64,000 nucleotides of DNA. It comes from Azorinus chamasolen. Taxonomy: Eukaryota; Mollusca; Bivalvia; Cardiida; Solecurtidae. Of the stretch, positions 22,264 through 32,830 are shown in pieces. A program made the translations under genes and the position numbers. The stretch is taken from contig OY755240.1 in NCBI GenBank assembly GCA_963576725.1, forward strand, positions 34,886,163 through 34,950,162. The letters run 5' to 3'. Within the stretch, counting starts at the first letter, position 1, and every line of letters begins with the position of its first letter. The notes beneath the pieces are model-generated. The model saw nothing but the letters and a program-made list of their open reading frames with translations, did no database searches and was not told the origin of the DNA.

Positions 22264-23160
22264 AAAATGATTCACAGCATATTCATGATTTTGCACCTTC
22301 TTGAAATCTTACACCCGCTAATGTACACGATACCTTCTGTATTCATGTAGAATATTTCATTCACAAACGTCCACGATACTTTCTGTTTCATACAGGTCCT
22401 TTCATTCGCAAATAGGCCTTTTATACACACAGATGATATTCGCGGTTTTTACTTTAAATTCATTTAACCACAATTTACCCTATATATACTCCATATATAC
22501 GCCGTTGCAAACAGAGTAGACCACGATCAGATGGTTGCTGTAGAAGCTGTCTGGACAGGGTCTACTCTGTTTGCTTATCAAATGATATAGATCTGATTCT
22601 ACAGTTTCTGTTATGGTGAAAACTTCCTTTGCTCCACGAGCCCTTATAAGAATTCAGTTGATTAATATCATTGATGTCATTATTTCTTGCATGATTAGTC
22701 ATGGAATAAAGGCTTAAATGAGTCTATTAAAAGTGGTAAGCACGAGGTTTGTCGTGTTTATTTATCGTTCCACAAGATTAATTCAAATCCGATATAAATA
22801 TGATTTCCTGATTCTATTGCATTCCAGTATGTACAATTAGGTCCGGTCAATCTGCTTTTTACAGTGATTATTGAAGCAAAACCACTTCCAAATCAAGAAC
22901 CGGTTCTACATGGTCTTGTCATTTTCATATTCTTGTATGGCTATGACATTTGGGCACTACTTGCCGAGCCAGAGAGACGAATCGAGGCACTCGGGATTGA
23001 TTTGCTATGTTAAGATAACATGGTATGCATAAGTCCATGATAGACAAGTGCACAACCCTTATCTTGTTAATCAGGGACCCGTCATAACCCTTATCTTTCT
23101 GTTCAGGGACTTGTCATGACCCTTATCCTTTATCTGTCAAATTGAAACATGTGATATGAG
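22264..23160. other. Unique DNA with one hairpin MITE core
   Basis: Mostly unremarkable. At 22509-22575 the hairpin core GCAAACAGAGTAGACCACGATCAG...GGTCTACTCTGTTTGC appears, the same core found in many TTAA-type MITEs further on. At 23045-23125 AACCCTTATCTT...CAGGGAC is repeated three times with a period of about 37 bp. Confidence 0.6.
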
Positions 23161-23161
23161 A

Positions 23162-23820
23162 TTATTCGACTGCAGACCAAGTGGGAAAGACTGTAGACCG
23201 AGTGGGGAACACTGTAGACCGAGTGGGAAAATGTTCGACTGCACACTGAGTGAGAAAATGTTCGACTGCACACTGAGTGGGAAAATGTTCTACTGCACAC
23301 TGAGTGGGAAAATGTTCGACTGCACACTGAGTGGGAAAATGTTCGACTGCACACTGAGTGGGAAAATGTTCTACTGCAGACCGAGTGGGAAAATGTTCGA
23401 CTGCACACTGAGTGGGAAAATGTTCTACTGCACACTGAGTGAGAAAATGTTCTACTGCACAACTGTTCGACTGCAGACCGAGTGGGAAACTGTTTGACTG
23501 CAGGCCGAGTGGGAAACTGTTCGACTGCAGACCGAGTGGGAAACTGTTCGACTGCAGACCGAGTGGGAAACTGTTTGACTGCAGACCGAGTGGGAAACTG
23601 TTCGACTGCAGACCGAGTGGGAAACTGTTCGACTGCAGACATTCGACTGCAGACCGAGTGGGAAACTGTTTGACTGCAGACCGAGTGGGAAACTGTTTGA
23701 CTGCAGACCGAGTGGGAAACTGTTCGACTGCAGACTGAGTGGGAAAATGTTCGACTGCACAACTGTTCGACTGCAGACCGAGTGGGAAACTGTTCGACTG
23801 CACACAGAGTGGAAAACTGT
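23162..23820. repeat. 28-bp satellite array with two sequence classes
   Basis: About 23 copies of a 28-bp unit. Up to about 23460 the form is AAAATGTTCGACTGCACACT + GAGTGGG; after it, AAACTGTTCGACTGCAGACC + GAGTGGG. Truncated units (CACAACTGTTCGACTGCAG) occur at both 23458 and 23758. Because 28 is not a multiple of 3, open frames on both strands (up to 253 residues on the minus strand) are repeat artefacts. Confidence 0.95.
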
Positions 23821-24291
23821 CCGAATCCTGATGAAACTCCGCGTTGTTCAGCGTCCCACCTGGACACAAGCTGTTTACAAAGGCAAGTCAAGTGGAGTTA
23901 AGGAGGATACGGGTGAACGCCTATTGCCAGGACACAAACCTCATAGGACTCTTCAGTTAGGTTTTATTTGGTAGACAATATATCATAATATCAATGTTAA
24001 AAAGAACAACTTAATGGTTGGGCTACTTCCTACTTTCGAACGCTTGAAAGAATGCACTGTATTCGCTCGCTGCTCAGGTATATAAAAAACTATGAAGAAT
24101 GTTAGATCGTAGCCTGTCGATTTTAACGAAGTAGGGTGTGGAAATCACGGGAATAACGATTGGTTGGACTTTTCTCCATCAAAACCGGTTATATCATTGG
24201 TTTGTGTATGTGTTGAAAGAAAAGTACCATGCGTAGCTAGTCAAACGTGTGACACACTATAGGACTCGAAGGCATGTGTTTGGAATGTCGG

Positions 24292-24299
24292 TATAAATA
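24292..24299 (+). promoter_or_regulatory. TATA box of the PTB-domain gene
   Basis: TATAAATA within GTCGGTATAAATAGCTAC, about 175 bp upstream of the ATG at 24472. Transcription would be expected near 24322-24330, giving a 5' leader of about 145 nt. It is the only good TATA match between the 28-bp array and the gene; no experimental support. Confidence 0.5.
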
Positions 24300-24471
24300 G
24301 CTACTACCACAGTTTTGCAAGTCGGATTAAGTAGTATTTATCGGATATTTCGCAGCGTGGCTTTGTTAACCGAAATAATTCAAGCTTAAATTGAAAGAAG
24401 GAACTATTGGTGAAGCATAACGTTAAGTGTAAGCGAAAATTTGAGAAATCGTAAACAAGACTTGAAACAAG

Positions 24472-25941
24472 ATGGTGGTGTTAAGAGGAGGTGAGTCAAA
24501 CTGGTACAGCTGTCGGGTGTTGTACATCGGAAGCGCCCCGCCCATTGAAACAACGGTGGGGGTAGATGCCATCCAGGAACCTTTAAATGCCAGATATCCG
24601 ACCGATTTGACGAATGTAGAAGGTATTGATGCCAGTCTCACTGTCCTACCCGACAGACTGGTTGTCAGTTATTCGGAATCGGGCCAAGTTGTGGAATATC
24701 CGCTCGGAAAGCTGAAAATTTGCGCTGCAGTCAGGGCAGTCAATGTTATAGACGGTTCAACGAGCGAACTAAAACGGAGATTCGTACCTGTAAATCAGAT
24801 AGAATGCGACAAGGATCACCCTGCAGTCTTCTCCGTGATCCTCAGGAGAAGTCAAGGTAGACAGATTCAAGAATGTCACTCATTCATTTGTAACTCACCT
24901 CGCGATGCCCTGCACCTTGTGAATGCAACCGCAACTGCGAATATGGCGCTTAAGAAAGGCCAAACTGGTGGTGACACAACGATCGTAGTGCAGCAAAACG
25001 GTTATCAGAGTGATGGAAGTAGAGGGCATGTGAATTTCAATCGGGGACCGGCGCCGCAACCGTCGAATGAAATCATATACGTCAGGAGCTCAACGGATGA
25101 CATTGCTCCAACTCTTGAGCCGCAACCGGTAACCAGCATGGAGCCGTTGCACTACGCAATACGTCAGCCGGAAGCCAGCAACAGCAATAAATCTGATGAT
25201 GTAATTTACATAGGCTTTGACAAATCCAATTTGATAAAAAGAGATGACAACACCCTTCAAGTTAAAACTGGGTCTTACGACGAACGAATTACGTACGTTG
25301 ATCATCCGCCATCGCCACGGCCACCACCGATGATAGTCGAAAGTCCGCAATACCCACCGACTGCACTTCCAGGCCCCATGGTCGTTCGGGCGCCACCACC
25401 AAGACTAATTTCAGGACCTCCCCCGCCCTCGGGAATGATTGCTCGACATCCCGCGCCACCAGGAATGTTTTTTGGACCTCCCCCTCCCCCAAGGATTGTT
25501 AGGCATCCCCCGCCCAGAAGGTATGAGCGCCGATTCATGTCACCACCCCCTCGTTTTGCAGTAGAACCATCAAGGAATTATGTTCGATCGCGGGCTAGGT
25601 CGTCATCCCCAAGGCGATTTGCAGTTTCTGACGTTAAGGAAACGCGTGTATCACCAGGGAAACATAGCCCCCGATGGAGGAGCCACTATAGCGACATAGC
25701 CCCGCCACCTATGAATTACATGACAAGGGGTATGGTGATGCATGAACGCCCATTGTCTCCAGGACTGAAGAGACAACACCGAATTTCTCGATCAGCCCTT
25801 GGTTACCATGGCCAAACGTCGGCATATGGAACATTTTATGATCGGCCTGTTACAAAATCTAACCCACGCTACAGCAGCTCGGATAGTTCTAGTAGCGGTC
25901 ATACAGATAATAGATACGATCGATCACGTTCGAAGCGATGA
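24472..25941 (+). CDS. PTB/PID-domain protein with proline-rich and Arg/Ser-rich regions, single exon
   Basis: 489 residues, uninterrupted. Residues about 10-165 look like a phosphotyrosine-binding (PTB/PID) domain: first strand CRVLYIGSAPP, GVDAIQEPL, ASLTVLPDRLVVSYSESGQ, VEYPLGKLKICAAV, HPAVFSVILRR, ECHSFICNSPRDALHLVNA and the C-terminal helix TANMALKK. Such domains bind NPxY-like peptides or phosphoinositides in adaptor proteins at the cytoplasmic face of membranes. Residues 200-285 hold three spaced tyrosines in similar settings (EIIYVRS, DVIYIGF, RITYVDH). Residues 285-350 are proline-rich (PPPPPR, possible SH3/WW ligands). Residues 355-489 are Arg/Ser-rich (RSRARSSSPRR), ending in SRSKR. 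The start ATG lies in ACAAGATGG, a good Kozak context. No introns, so it may be a retrogene. The exact family is not recognised. The coding call is strong; the function is inference. Confidence 0.85.
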   Translation: MVVLRGGESNWYSCRVLYIGSAPPIETTVGVDAIQEPLNARYPTDLTNVEGIDASLTVLPDRLVVSYSESGQVVEYPLGKLKICAAVRAVNVIDGSTSELKRRFVPVNQIECDKDHPAVFSVILRRSQGRQIQECHSFICNSPRDALHLVNATATANMALKKGQTGGDTTIVVQQNGYQSDGSRGHVNFNRGPAPQPSNEIIYVRSSTDDIAPTLEPQPVTSMEPLHYAIRQPEASNSNKSDDVIYIGFDKSNLIKRDDNTLQVKTGSYDERITYVDHPPSPRPPPMIVESPQYPPTALPGPMVVRAPPPRLISGPPPPSGMIARHPAPPGMFFGPPPPPRIVRHPPPRRYERRFMSPPPRFAVEPSRNYVRSRARSSSPRRFAVSDVKETRVSPGKHSPRWRSHYSDIAPPPMNYMTRGMVMHERPLSPGLKRQHRISRSALGYHGQTSAYGTFYDRPVTKSNPRYSSSDSSSSGHTDNRYDRSRSKR

Positions 25942-25946
25942 ATAAA
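25941..25946 (+). terminator. AATAAA overlapping the stop codon
   Basis: TGAATAAA: the stop codon TGA shares its A with AATAAA. If used, the 3' UTR would be very short. A more distal signal is more usual and I do not see a clear one in the next 300 bp. Confidence 0.3.
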
Positions 25947-26972
25947 TGCAGCAAAAGAAAAATTGCATTGAATGCCATGTGTTCAGCTGAAACGGCTTAA
26001 GGTGTATTCCTTGCTATAGTGTAAAAGTGCTTAAGTCCACGACCGTGTCGATGAATTGGATGACAAACTTCTGTATAAATGGCAGTTTTTATGAGAACAG
26101 TGTGTGTAAATTACAAGTGATTTGCTATAAAGGTCCAGTACAGTTGGGTCCGTTCCAGGAAGAACCATGCATATGGTTGTATATGAATAACAAGACAGAG
26201 TGATATATAAAGGTGCGTATTATCATTCTCCACCAAACCCTATGGTGTGAACACTCTTTAGAATTGTCAGAATTGCTCCTAAACAGTAGTCACAAGATAG
26301 GGTTTGATGGAGATATAAAAAGGAGCTATTCTTATTTTTTGCATCTTATCTGGGCCTCCGGTAAGAGTATAATGGATATGAAAATGACGGTTAGATCTTA
26401 ATACATCTGTCGTGCCAAGATATGTAAAATGGCGTTATTTTGACGCGTTGCAACGAAATACTGAAATCCTGGGAAATTCTAAGTTTTCAGAATTTGCATT
26501 ATTGTGTAATGTGCAGCAGTGCATGTATATGAAATTCCACAACTGTTTTCACAATATGTGAAACTGAATAACTGTGTGACAGTGTGTAATATGTTATATA
26601 CTTTCCACTGTATTGCGGTATATATTTCATATGTTCTTTAGTTATTTCTCGTATAGAATGGCTGGGAAATGAAAATGGCCTGAGTTGTCCCCGAGAAGTT
26701 ACGACACCTCTGTAGTATATACACAGAGTGCTGTATCGGATCCTGAAATGTACTTGCATGTGGTAACTCAAATGACTCCTTGTTGACCCTAAAAATTCTT
26801 GAAGACAGGAAAAATTATGCTCTCTCGTATATTTTGTCGAATTGAGAATAATTCATATTGATTTTTACTAGAGTCTAGTATGAGTTTCTACATGTATATA
26901 TTACAATATAGGTTGTATACAAGTGTCACTGACCATGGCAGATGTAATACTGTTAACCCTGTACACAATCAA
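25947..26972. other. 3' flank of the gene, no further gene seen
   Basis: About 1 kb of AT-rich unique DNA, perhaps including the 3' UTR. Short frames only. No transposon end recognised before 26973. Confidence 0.5.
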
Positions 26973-27222
26973 TTAACCCTTCGCTTGCTATTCACGTCAA
27001 TATACCTACCTGTAAATAGTGAAGACCCAGATGAAACAGCTCCCGCAGGAGCTGTCTCATCTGGGTCTGCACTATTTACAAGTTGATTGTGCAACCAATG
27101 CACTCCACAGCAGTGATTGCACAGCGAAATACGTGTACATAGTGAAGATATATGTAAATATACAACAGGGCATGGGTAAAGAAGGAGAAATGTATTTTAA
27201 AACCCAGCAAGCGAAGGGTTAA
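26973..27222. mobile_element. TTAA-flanked MITE (250 bp), intact
   Basis: TTAA-CCCTTCGCTTGCT at the left and AGCAAGCGAAGGG-TTAA at the right: 13-bp perfect inverted ends with TTAA target sites, as expected for piggyBac-like MITEs. Core hairpin CCCAGATGAAACAGCTCCCG / CAGGAGCTGTCTCATCTGGG. No coding capacity. A diverged copy in the other orientation ends at about 50027. Confidence 0.88.
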
Positions 27223-27310
27223 CCTTTCTGCGCCTTTCCAAACAATTGACCCAGACCAGACGGCCGTAGGAGCAGTCTGATCTGGATCCGCTCTGTTTGC
27301 TTATTAACTG
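27223..27310. mobile_element. Hairpin MITE core
   Basis: CCAGACGGCCGTAGGAGCAGTCTGATCTGGATC...CTCTGTTTGC, directly abutting the preceding MITE. Left end TTAACCTTTCTGCGCC-like; right terminus not clear. Confidence 0.5.
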
Positions 27311-27800
27311 ATTTAGATGAGACGAGCTATTCCTGTGTTCATGTGCCATTGTAACATTTAATTTAATTGATATTAGCCAAGATGTCACTATTTCTCACAT
27401 GGAGTACATTTCTAATGTGCAATGCTAAGTTCTCATTATCTTCTTATTCTGCGACCAGTGTAAGCCTAAATCAGATACCGCGTCAAAGACGTATTGTCAA
27501 TGCAGATAGCTCACATTTTGATAATGTGAATCAGTTAAATCTAGTGACGTGTCTTGTATAAGGTATAAGGAGTCTACACCTTTGACAAAACACTCAATCT
27601 GACATGCCTGTGGTGAGGATGGTTATGCATATATTTTGCTGAACCATTAGCCAATTCAGAAAGTTCTAATTTGCAGAAAATGCATCAACATCAATCCTAA
27701 AGTGCGGTTGTTTTTCAAATATAACCAATCGATGGACGTAACGTTAATTTAACTACATCCGAACTGTTTGTAAAATAGCAAAGATTGCGTGCTAAAGATT

Positions 27801-28200
27801 AACCATTTTTCCTCTAACTGCGGCATTTGCAAACTGCTTAGATCCAGAGGAAATGTCGAGTAACTCGGCATCTTATCAGGATCCAAGCCGTGTGTCAACA
27901 GTAGGTCAATAGTTTATCAGGATCCAAACCATTTGTCAACAGTAGGTCAATAGTTTATCAGGATCCGAACCATGTGTCAACAGTAGGTCAATAGTTTATC
28001 AGGATCCGAACCATGTGTCAACAGTAGGTCAATAGTTTATCAGGATCCAAACCATGTGTCAACAGTAGGTAAATAGTTTATCAGGATCCAAACCATGTGT
28101 CAACAGTAGGTAAATAGTTTATCAGGATCCAAACCATGTGTCAACAGTAGGTCAATAGTTTATCAGGATCCAAGCTGTGTGTCAATAGTAAGTAATTAGC
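27801..28200. repeat. 41-bp array grown from a hairpin MITE arm
   Basis: A MITE begins at TTAACCATTTTTCCTC (27800). Its hairpin GCAAACTGCTTAGATCC...GGATCCAAGCCGTGTG with the loop CGAGTAACTCG leads straight into eight copies (27871-28200) of TTATCAGGATCCAAACCATG + TGTCAACAGTAGGTCAATAGT. The repeat unit contains the right arm of that hairpin. Confidence 0.85.
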
Positions 28201-28380
28201 TTCTCAAACGAGTGTATCATGACACCTGGTCAGTTGTTTCTGAAAAGTTTGGTGAAGTTGGAAGTAGTGTTTGGGCAAAATGTACCAGCGAGCGAAGGGT
28301 GACGTGTTCCCATGGAAATGGAAACGCTACAGTCAACTGGTTAGCGGCATGACCGTCCGTAGAAATACTCTCTATCATGC

Positions 28381-28576
28381 TTAACCCTTTCCCTGATTAA
28401 TATTCATGTAAGAAATAATGACATCATGACTATTACTAAGCAGAATTGTTATAATGTAAACTTTTCAAAGCAAACAGAGCACACCCTCATCAAACGGCTA
28501 CTGTAGGAGTCGTCTGATCTGGTTCTACACTGTTTTCAAATGCGTGAAAATGCGTTTATATGAAGAAATGGGTTAA
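28381..28576. mobile_element. TTAA-flanked hairpin MITE
   Basis: TTAACCCTTTCCCTG ... GAAATGGGTTAA, with TATTCATGTAAGAAATAATGACATCATGA near the left end (motif given in part) and the core CAAACGGCTACTGTAGGAGTCGTCTG. Target sites TTAA on both sides. Confidence 0.8.
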
Positions 28577-29248
28577 TTGTCCTTTACTTCTTAAAAAACA
28601 AGTTGAAGTTGTGTAACAGTTTGGATGTTGCTTAGGTGTCGTGTTTGGCGTCACTGTTTGGCGTCACTGGTTGCACAGCGCAGTTCCGAAGTAACATGGT
28701 AAAGATCAGCTGCTGTTTGATATCCCCTCCAATTACATCTACCTATTTTGTAAATGGTATGCGTCCCAAGGGGTCGGTACCGTGGGTCTTAGAAAGTATT
28801 TTGGGTTAAAAAGGGTTTCAAGGTGGCAATAGTTAAATACTATAGATGTAATTGGTTTTTGTAACATGTTGTATCTTGATCGCAGTGTACACTATAAAAT
28901 TGTTGTATAGTTATAGTATAAACTATAAACACGGTACACTCCATTGCCATTGGTCAATAATTGTCACACCCATATAGTTTAACCATTAGCCTGTTGAGCT
29001 GACGTTTATCAGTAAATTAATCGGCATCTCCGTTGGATCCAAATTTTTTGCAAAAGTAATCACGAAATTGCACACAGTCGGCTAAAGGTTAAACAATATT
29101 GATTTTTTTCTGTATTTGATGTAAATTATTATAACGTGTATTTATTCTAGAGTTAGCTGAGCGCTTTATGACTCTCGTTCATTTGATTCCTACTGTACTG
29201 GCATGCGGAGAGGACATTGTTTGCTTCAGTACAGCAGCGGTTTTGGAT
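28577..29248. other. Unique AT-rich DNA, no gene seen
   Basis: Short imperfect repeats (TGTTTGGCGTCACTG twice at about 28646) and a palindromic stretch around 28900-28935. Nothing coding. Confidence 0.4.
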
Positions 29249-29495
29249 TTAACCATTTACTCCGTGAATATTCATGTAAGAAATAATGGTATCCTGGATA
29301 TTGAAAAAGATTTTCTATACTAGCACATGGGAACAAGAGGGTTTAGTCATGGCAGAAACTCTAAAATCATAACCATATTATACCATAAGGAAACAGAGCA
29401 GAATCTAATCAGATGACTCCGATAGAAGCCATCTGATTTGGGTCAACTCTGTTTGCAAAGGCGTAGAAATGCGTATTTGTGGAGTATATGGTTGA
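29249..29495. mobile_element. TTAA-type hairpin MITE, diverged
   Basis: TTAACCATTTACTCCGTGAA ... GTGGAGTATATGGTTGAA; core AATCAGATGACTCCGATAGAAGCCATCTGATT followed by CTCTGTTTGC. Right TTAA mutated to TTGA. Confidence 0.7.
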
Positions 29496-29877
29496 ATAAG
29501 CAACATTGACTATTTATCAAGCTTGTGTATGCACTGTCACGTGCATCAGTTCTGAGAGCAGACATGTCCTTCGCTATTTGAATCATGTTGAGACCTTGAG
29601 TAATTCAGACCCTTATCTTGATCCAAAACTATCATGTTACGTTCGACCTGCAATTAGCTTTCACCTGTCTAATGACCTGACTACATGTGTATTAGGCTTG
29701 ATTTGAATGACGGGGGATTTAGAGGAAAATCACTGTACATTCTTCAGTATACATGTGTAGTCACAAACATGGGTGGGTAAATTTAGTTTCGGTTCGTTTG
29801 TTGTGATGTAGACAGGGCGGAACTAGTTGCTTGTCGTCATCCCGCCACGCACCACCTCGCTCTCAGCTGGCGTGCAG

Positions 29878-29967
29878 ATGAGTCGCCGAGTAACCAGGCG
29901 TCTTACCAGGCTCCCAGCTGTATGAGTCGCCGAGTAACCAGGCGTCTTAACCAGGCTCCGAGCTGTT
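29878..29967. repeat. 44-bp tandem duplication of a hairpin arm
   Basis: ATGAGTCGCCGAGTAACCAG + GCGTCTTACCAGGCTCCCAGCTGT occurs twice in tandem. It resembles the CGAGTAACTCG...GGATCCAAGC arm of the hairpin MITEs. Confidence 0.75.
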
Positions 29968-30128
29968 TGACACACGGTCAACAGTTTCCTCGAAGCTTGA
30001 TCGAATAGTTTAGTCAAAATTGTACTGGATCCAAATTTGAGCAGACGTCATTTTTTCATAGCGGGATAAGAGTTAGGTATTTGTAAAACGAATGTCACAA
30101 GAGTAGGTCTTGACTATTTTCATTCTAC

Positions 30129-30374
30129 ATCAGCCCATTTCCTGTTGAATATTCACGTTAGAGATAATGACGTCATGATTATTTATTAACTGATTTTGTT
30201 TTATAATACACATGATTTTTTTTGTTATTGGTAAATAAACTGTAGTCATATCTACTACAGTTTCATAAGCAAACAGTGCAGACCATGATCAGACAGCTCA
30301 TACAGGAACCGTTTGATCTGGATCTACTTTGTTACAAAGGCGTGAAAAAACATGTATATGAAGGAATGGGTTAA
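30129..30374. mobile_element. TTAA-type hairpin MITE, left end diverged
   Basis: Left CAGCCCATTTCCTGTTGAAT, right GAAGGAATGGG-TTAA; core ATCAGACAGCTCATACAGGAACCGTTTGATCTGG (in part), internal ATAATGACGTCATGATTATT. The left TTAA is lost. Confidence 0.65.
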
Positions 30375-30781
30375 TGCACTGGACACGCCATTATTTCTCA
30401 ATAAGTGTTTACCTGTTTGTTGTTCGATTCAGACGCAAGGCGAACGTTGTCGAACGGTACATAGTAAAGCCATTGATTTTGATGTCCATAAGAGAACATT
30501 TGGGAGCTCTCTGCGAAACTCGTGTGACAGTGCGTAGGTTACACTCGTTCTTCGTTTAGCGACCATCTGCCTTAAGATACAGACTACTATATACTAGTCG
30601 CTTTAGAGACCGAGTTATTATTGTAGAGCAAGTGGACTGTTTGACGTATTTTAAGTGGCCACTTTAGATAGCGAGTTTAACTACATGTATACTGTACAAC
30701 ACTGACTTGTTTAGTGGACAATCAAACCACATTACTCTTGCCGAATGGTGCACGTTTATAGTTTTAAACAGGGTCTCTATT

Positions 30782-30991
30782 TCAACCCTTTACTCCATGA
30801 ATATTCATAAACAATATATTATGAATATTAATTAGTTTAATTTTATAATGACACATGAACACAGTTAGAGTCCAAACACAGCAGACTCTGATCAGATGGC
30901 TCCTATGAGAGCCATGTCAAAAACTGTAGAGTATATCTAAAAAAATTCCTTGAGCAGACCCTGGTAACGTATTCATGGAGTAAAGGGTTAA
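30782..30991. mobile_element. TTAA-type MITE with long terminal repeats
   Basis: Left TCAACCCTTTACTCCATGAA, right TTCATGGAGTAAAGGGTTAA: nearly 19 bp of inverted repeat. Core CTGATCAGATGGCTCCTATGAGAGCCATG. Left TTAA mutated to TCAA. Confidence 0.78.
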
Positions 30992-31914
30992 TGAAAGAAC
31001 TGGTGCAGAAACGTTGAATGGTAGAATAATGTTGAAACGCTGAAGAATGCGTGTATGTTTAGGCGTTGGTGGTTTGTAAATTGTGCACCGATATTATCAT
31101 ATTTTATATGAATTTATTATGTATCCTGGAAATCCAGTTCGTAATGTATAACAGTGTTACTCTACGAAGAGTTAAATAACAAGTTCTAAAGCAAAACGTA
31201 ATACACTTTGGTAAGGATATCCGAGTACTAGAAATCTAGCATGGTCTAAACACGTGTTTCTTTTTTCTTACTCTTAACTATAACTCTGTAAAACTTGTGT
31301 CACACCTCTTAGTGTATCACGTGACTTTTTTCTGACAGGTTACTCGTACACAAAGGGTCTGATATTAACAAGTTTATTACGATTCTTATCGCGTTTTAAT
31401 AGGTGCAACAATGTTTTTTAGTACCTAGTGCTATGAATAGTTAAATCCGATGGTATATAATCAGCTGTTTTGAATACTGTTTTTTATTTAGTCACATTAT
31501 TTGTTATAAGTAAAAATGCACATGCATGTATTGTTTAAAACCTTGCATAGTACTTGTATGAATGTAATCGCGTATGAGTCAGTATGGAAAAATATGTATC
31601 GTACAAGTACTGGTATTTTGCAAACAGTGTAGGCTCATAACAGCCCCGCGTCAGCCCAGCATATATACATGTAGAGTTCGTCTTCATAGTTTTACACAAT
31701 ATATTCATTATTACAAAAGCTATGTTAAGATGTAGATGGTACAACGTATATGATTATGTTTATTACTACAAACAATAAAACCATTATAATGCGACCGCCA
31801 TGAAGAAGTCTATGTCTTAAAGTCAGATGGTATTTTAATGTACGACAAAAGTAACACTCATCCTGCATTAAATAACCATCTGCTTTTAACCCATCATATA
31901 ACGTGTTTTCACGC

Positions 31915-31982
31915 ATTTGCAGACAGAGTAGATCCATATCAGACAGCTTCCGTCTGATCAGGGTCTGCTCTGTTTGCTAATG
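31915..31982. mobile_element. Hairpin MITE core
   Basis: GCAGACAGAGTAGATCCATATCAGACAGCTTCCGTCTGATCAGGGTCTGCTCTGTTTGC, described here by its arms AGACAGAGTAGATCC and GGTCTGCTCTGTTT. Outer ends not resolved. Confidence 0.6.
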
Positions 31983-32589
31983 GAGTTTGAAAGATATGTT
32001 TCTTTACATTCTAAAATGGCTACAGTGTTTCACCTTCCATATTTCATTAGAACTTTTTACATGAATGTTCTGCAGGTATTGAAATTTAAAATAAATTACA
32101 GAACAGGGAAAGAGTTACACACACGAGTGTCAATCTATTAAGTGGTCGCATTAGAGGGGTCACACCAGTGTCTATTTATTAAGTGGTCGCATTAGAGGGG
32201 TTCTGTTGTATAAACTGTTTTCCTCTACTGTTCCTGTAGATGTCACCATTGCGTGTTACCACTTTGTGTTATCTTTCGTCACGTGCATTTGTTTTCGTGT
32301 GTGTGTATAACTGGTCAGTAAGTACACTCACTTTCAACCACTGTCGTGGGGATGATTTGTTGTTATTCGCAAACAGACTGGAACCAAATCTGACACCGAG
32401 TGCCCGATCTTGACCCAAACTGCGGGTACTTGGCCAAAGGTCTCTTAGACTGAAATATTTTAGTGGTATTTAACAGTACGGTAGATGAGTTTTTAACAGA
32501 AGACAATTTTTGTAGTACGACCAGGATCGATATACTCCTGCGGTTTATTACATTATGTTGATATAAATTTAAAAAGAGATGGTTGTTGG

Positions 32590-32830
32590 GTTTATTGTGT
32601 GTATTTAATGCAAAGTATAATAGTAAAGCTTCGCTACAACGACCATACCCAAGCAGCCCAACGATCGGGCTTAAAGGCAGATGGAGCCTAATCCTTGACG
32701 AAGTTTATGCAAAATGCTACCACATGCGTTTTCTGTATTTCGTTCGTCATACAGTAAGCAGCCATCTTACTTAAAAGACATTCATTTTAATTAAGTGGTC
32801 ATTATAGAGTAATTCTACTGTATATAATTA
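32590..32830. mobile_element. TA-type MITE, right part
   Basis: CAGTAAGCAGCCATCTTACT...AATTAAGTGGTCATTATAGAG + TAATTCTACTGTA follows the body and right end of the MITE at 36181. Its terminal 37 bp continue as the tandem array that follows. The left terminus is not identified. Confidence 0.6.

Noticed and set aside
23130..23891. 253-residue minus-strand frame with Cys/Ser/Val repeats
   Set aside because: 28-bp satellite; several frames on both strands are equally open.
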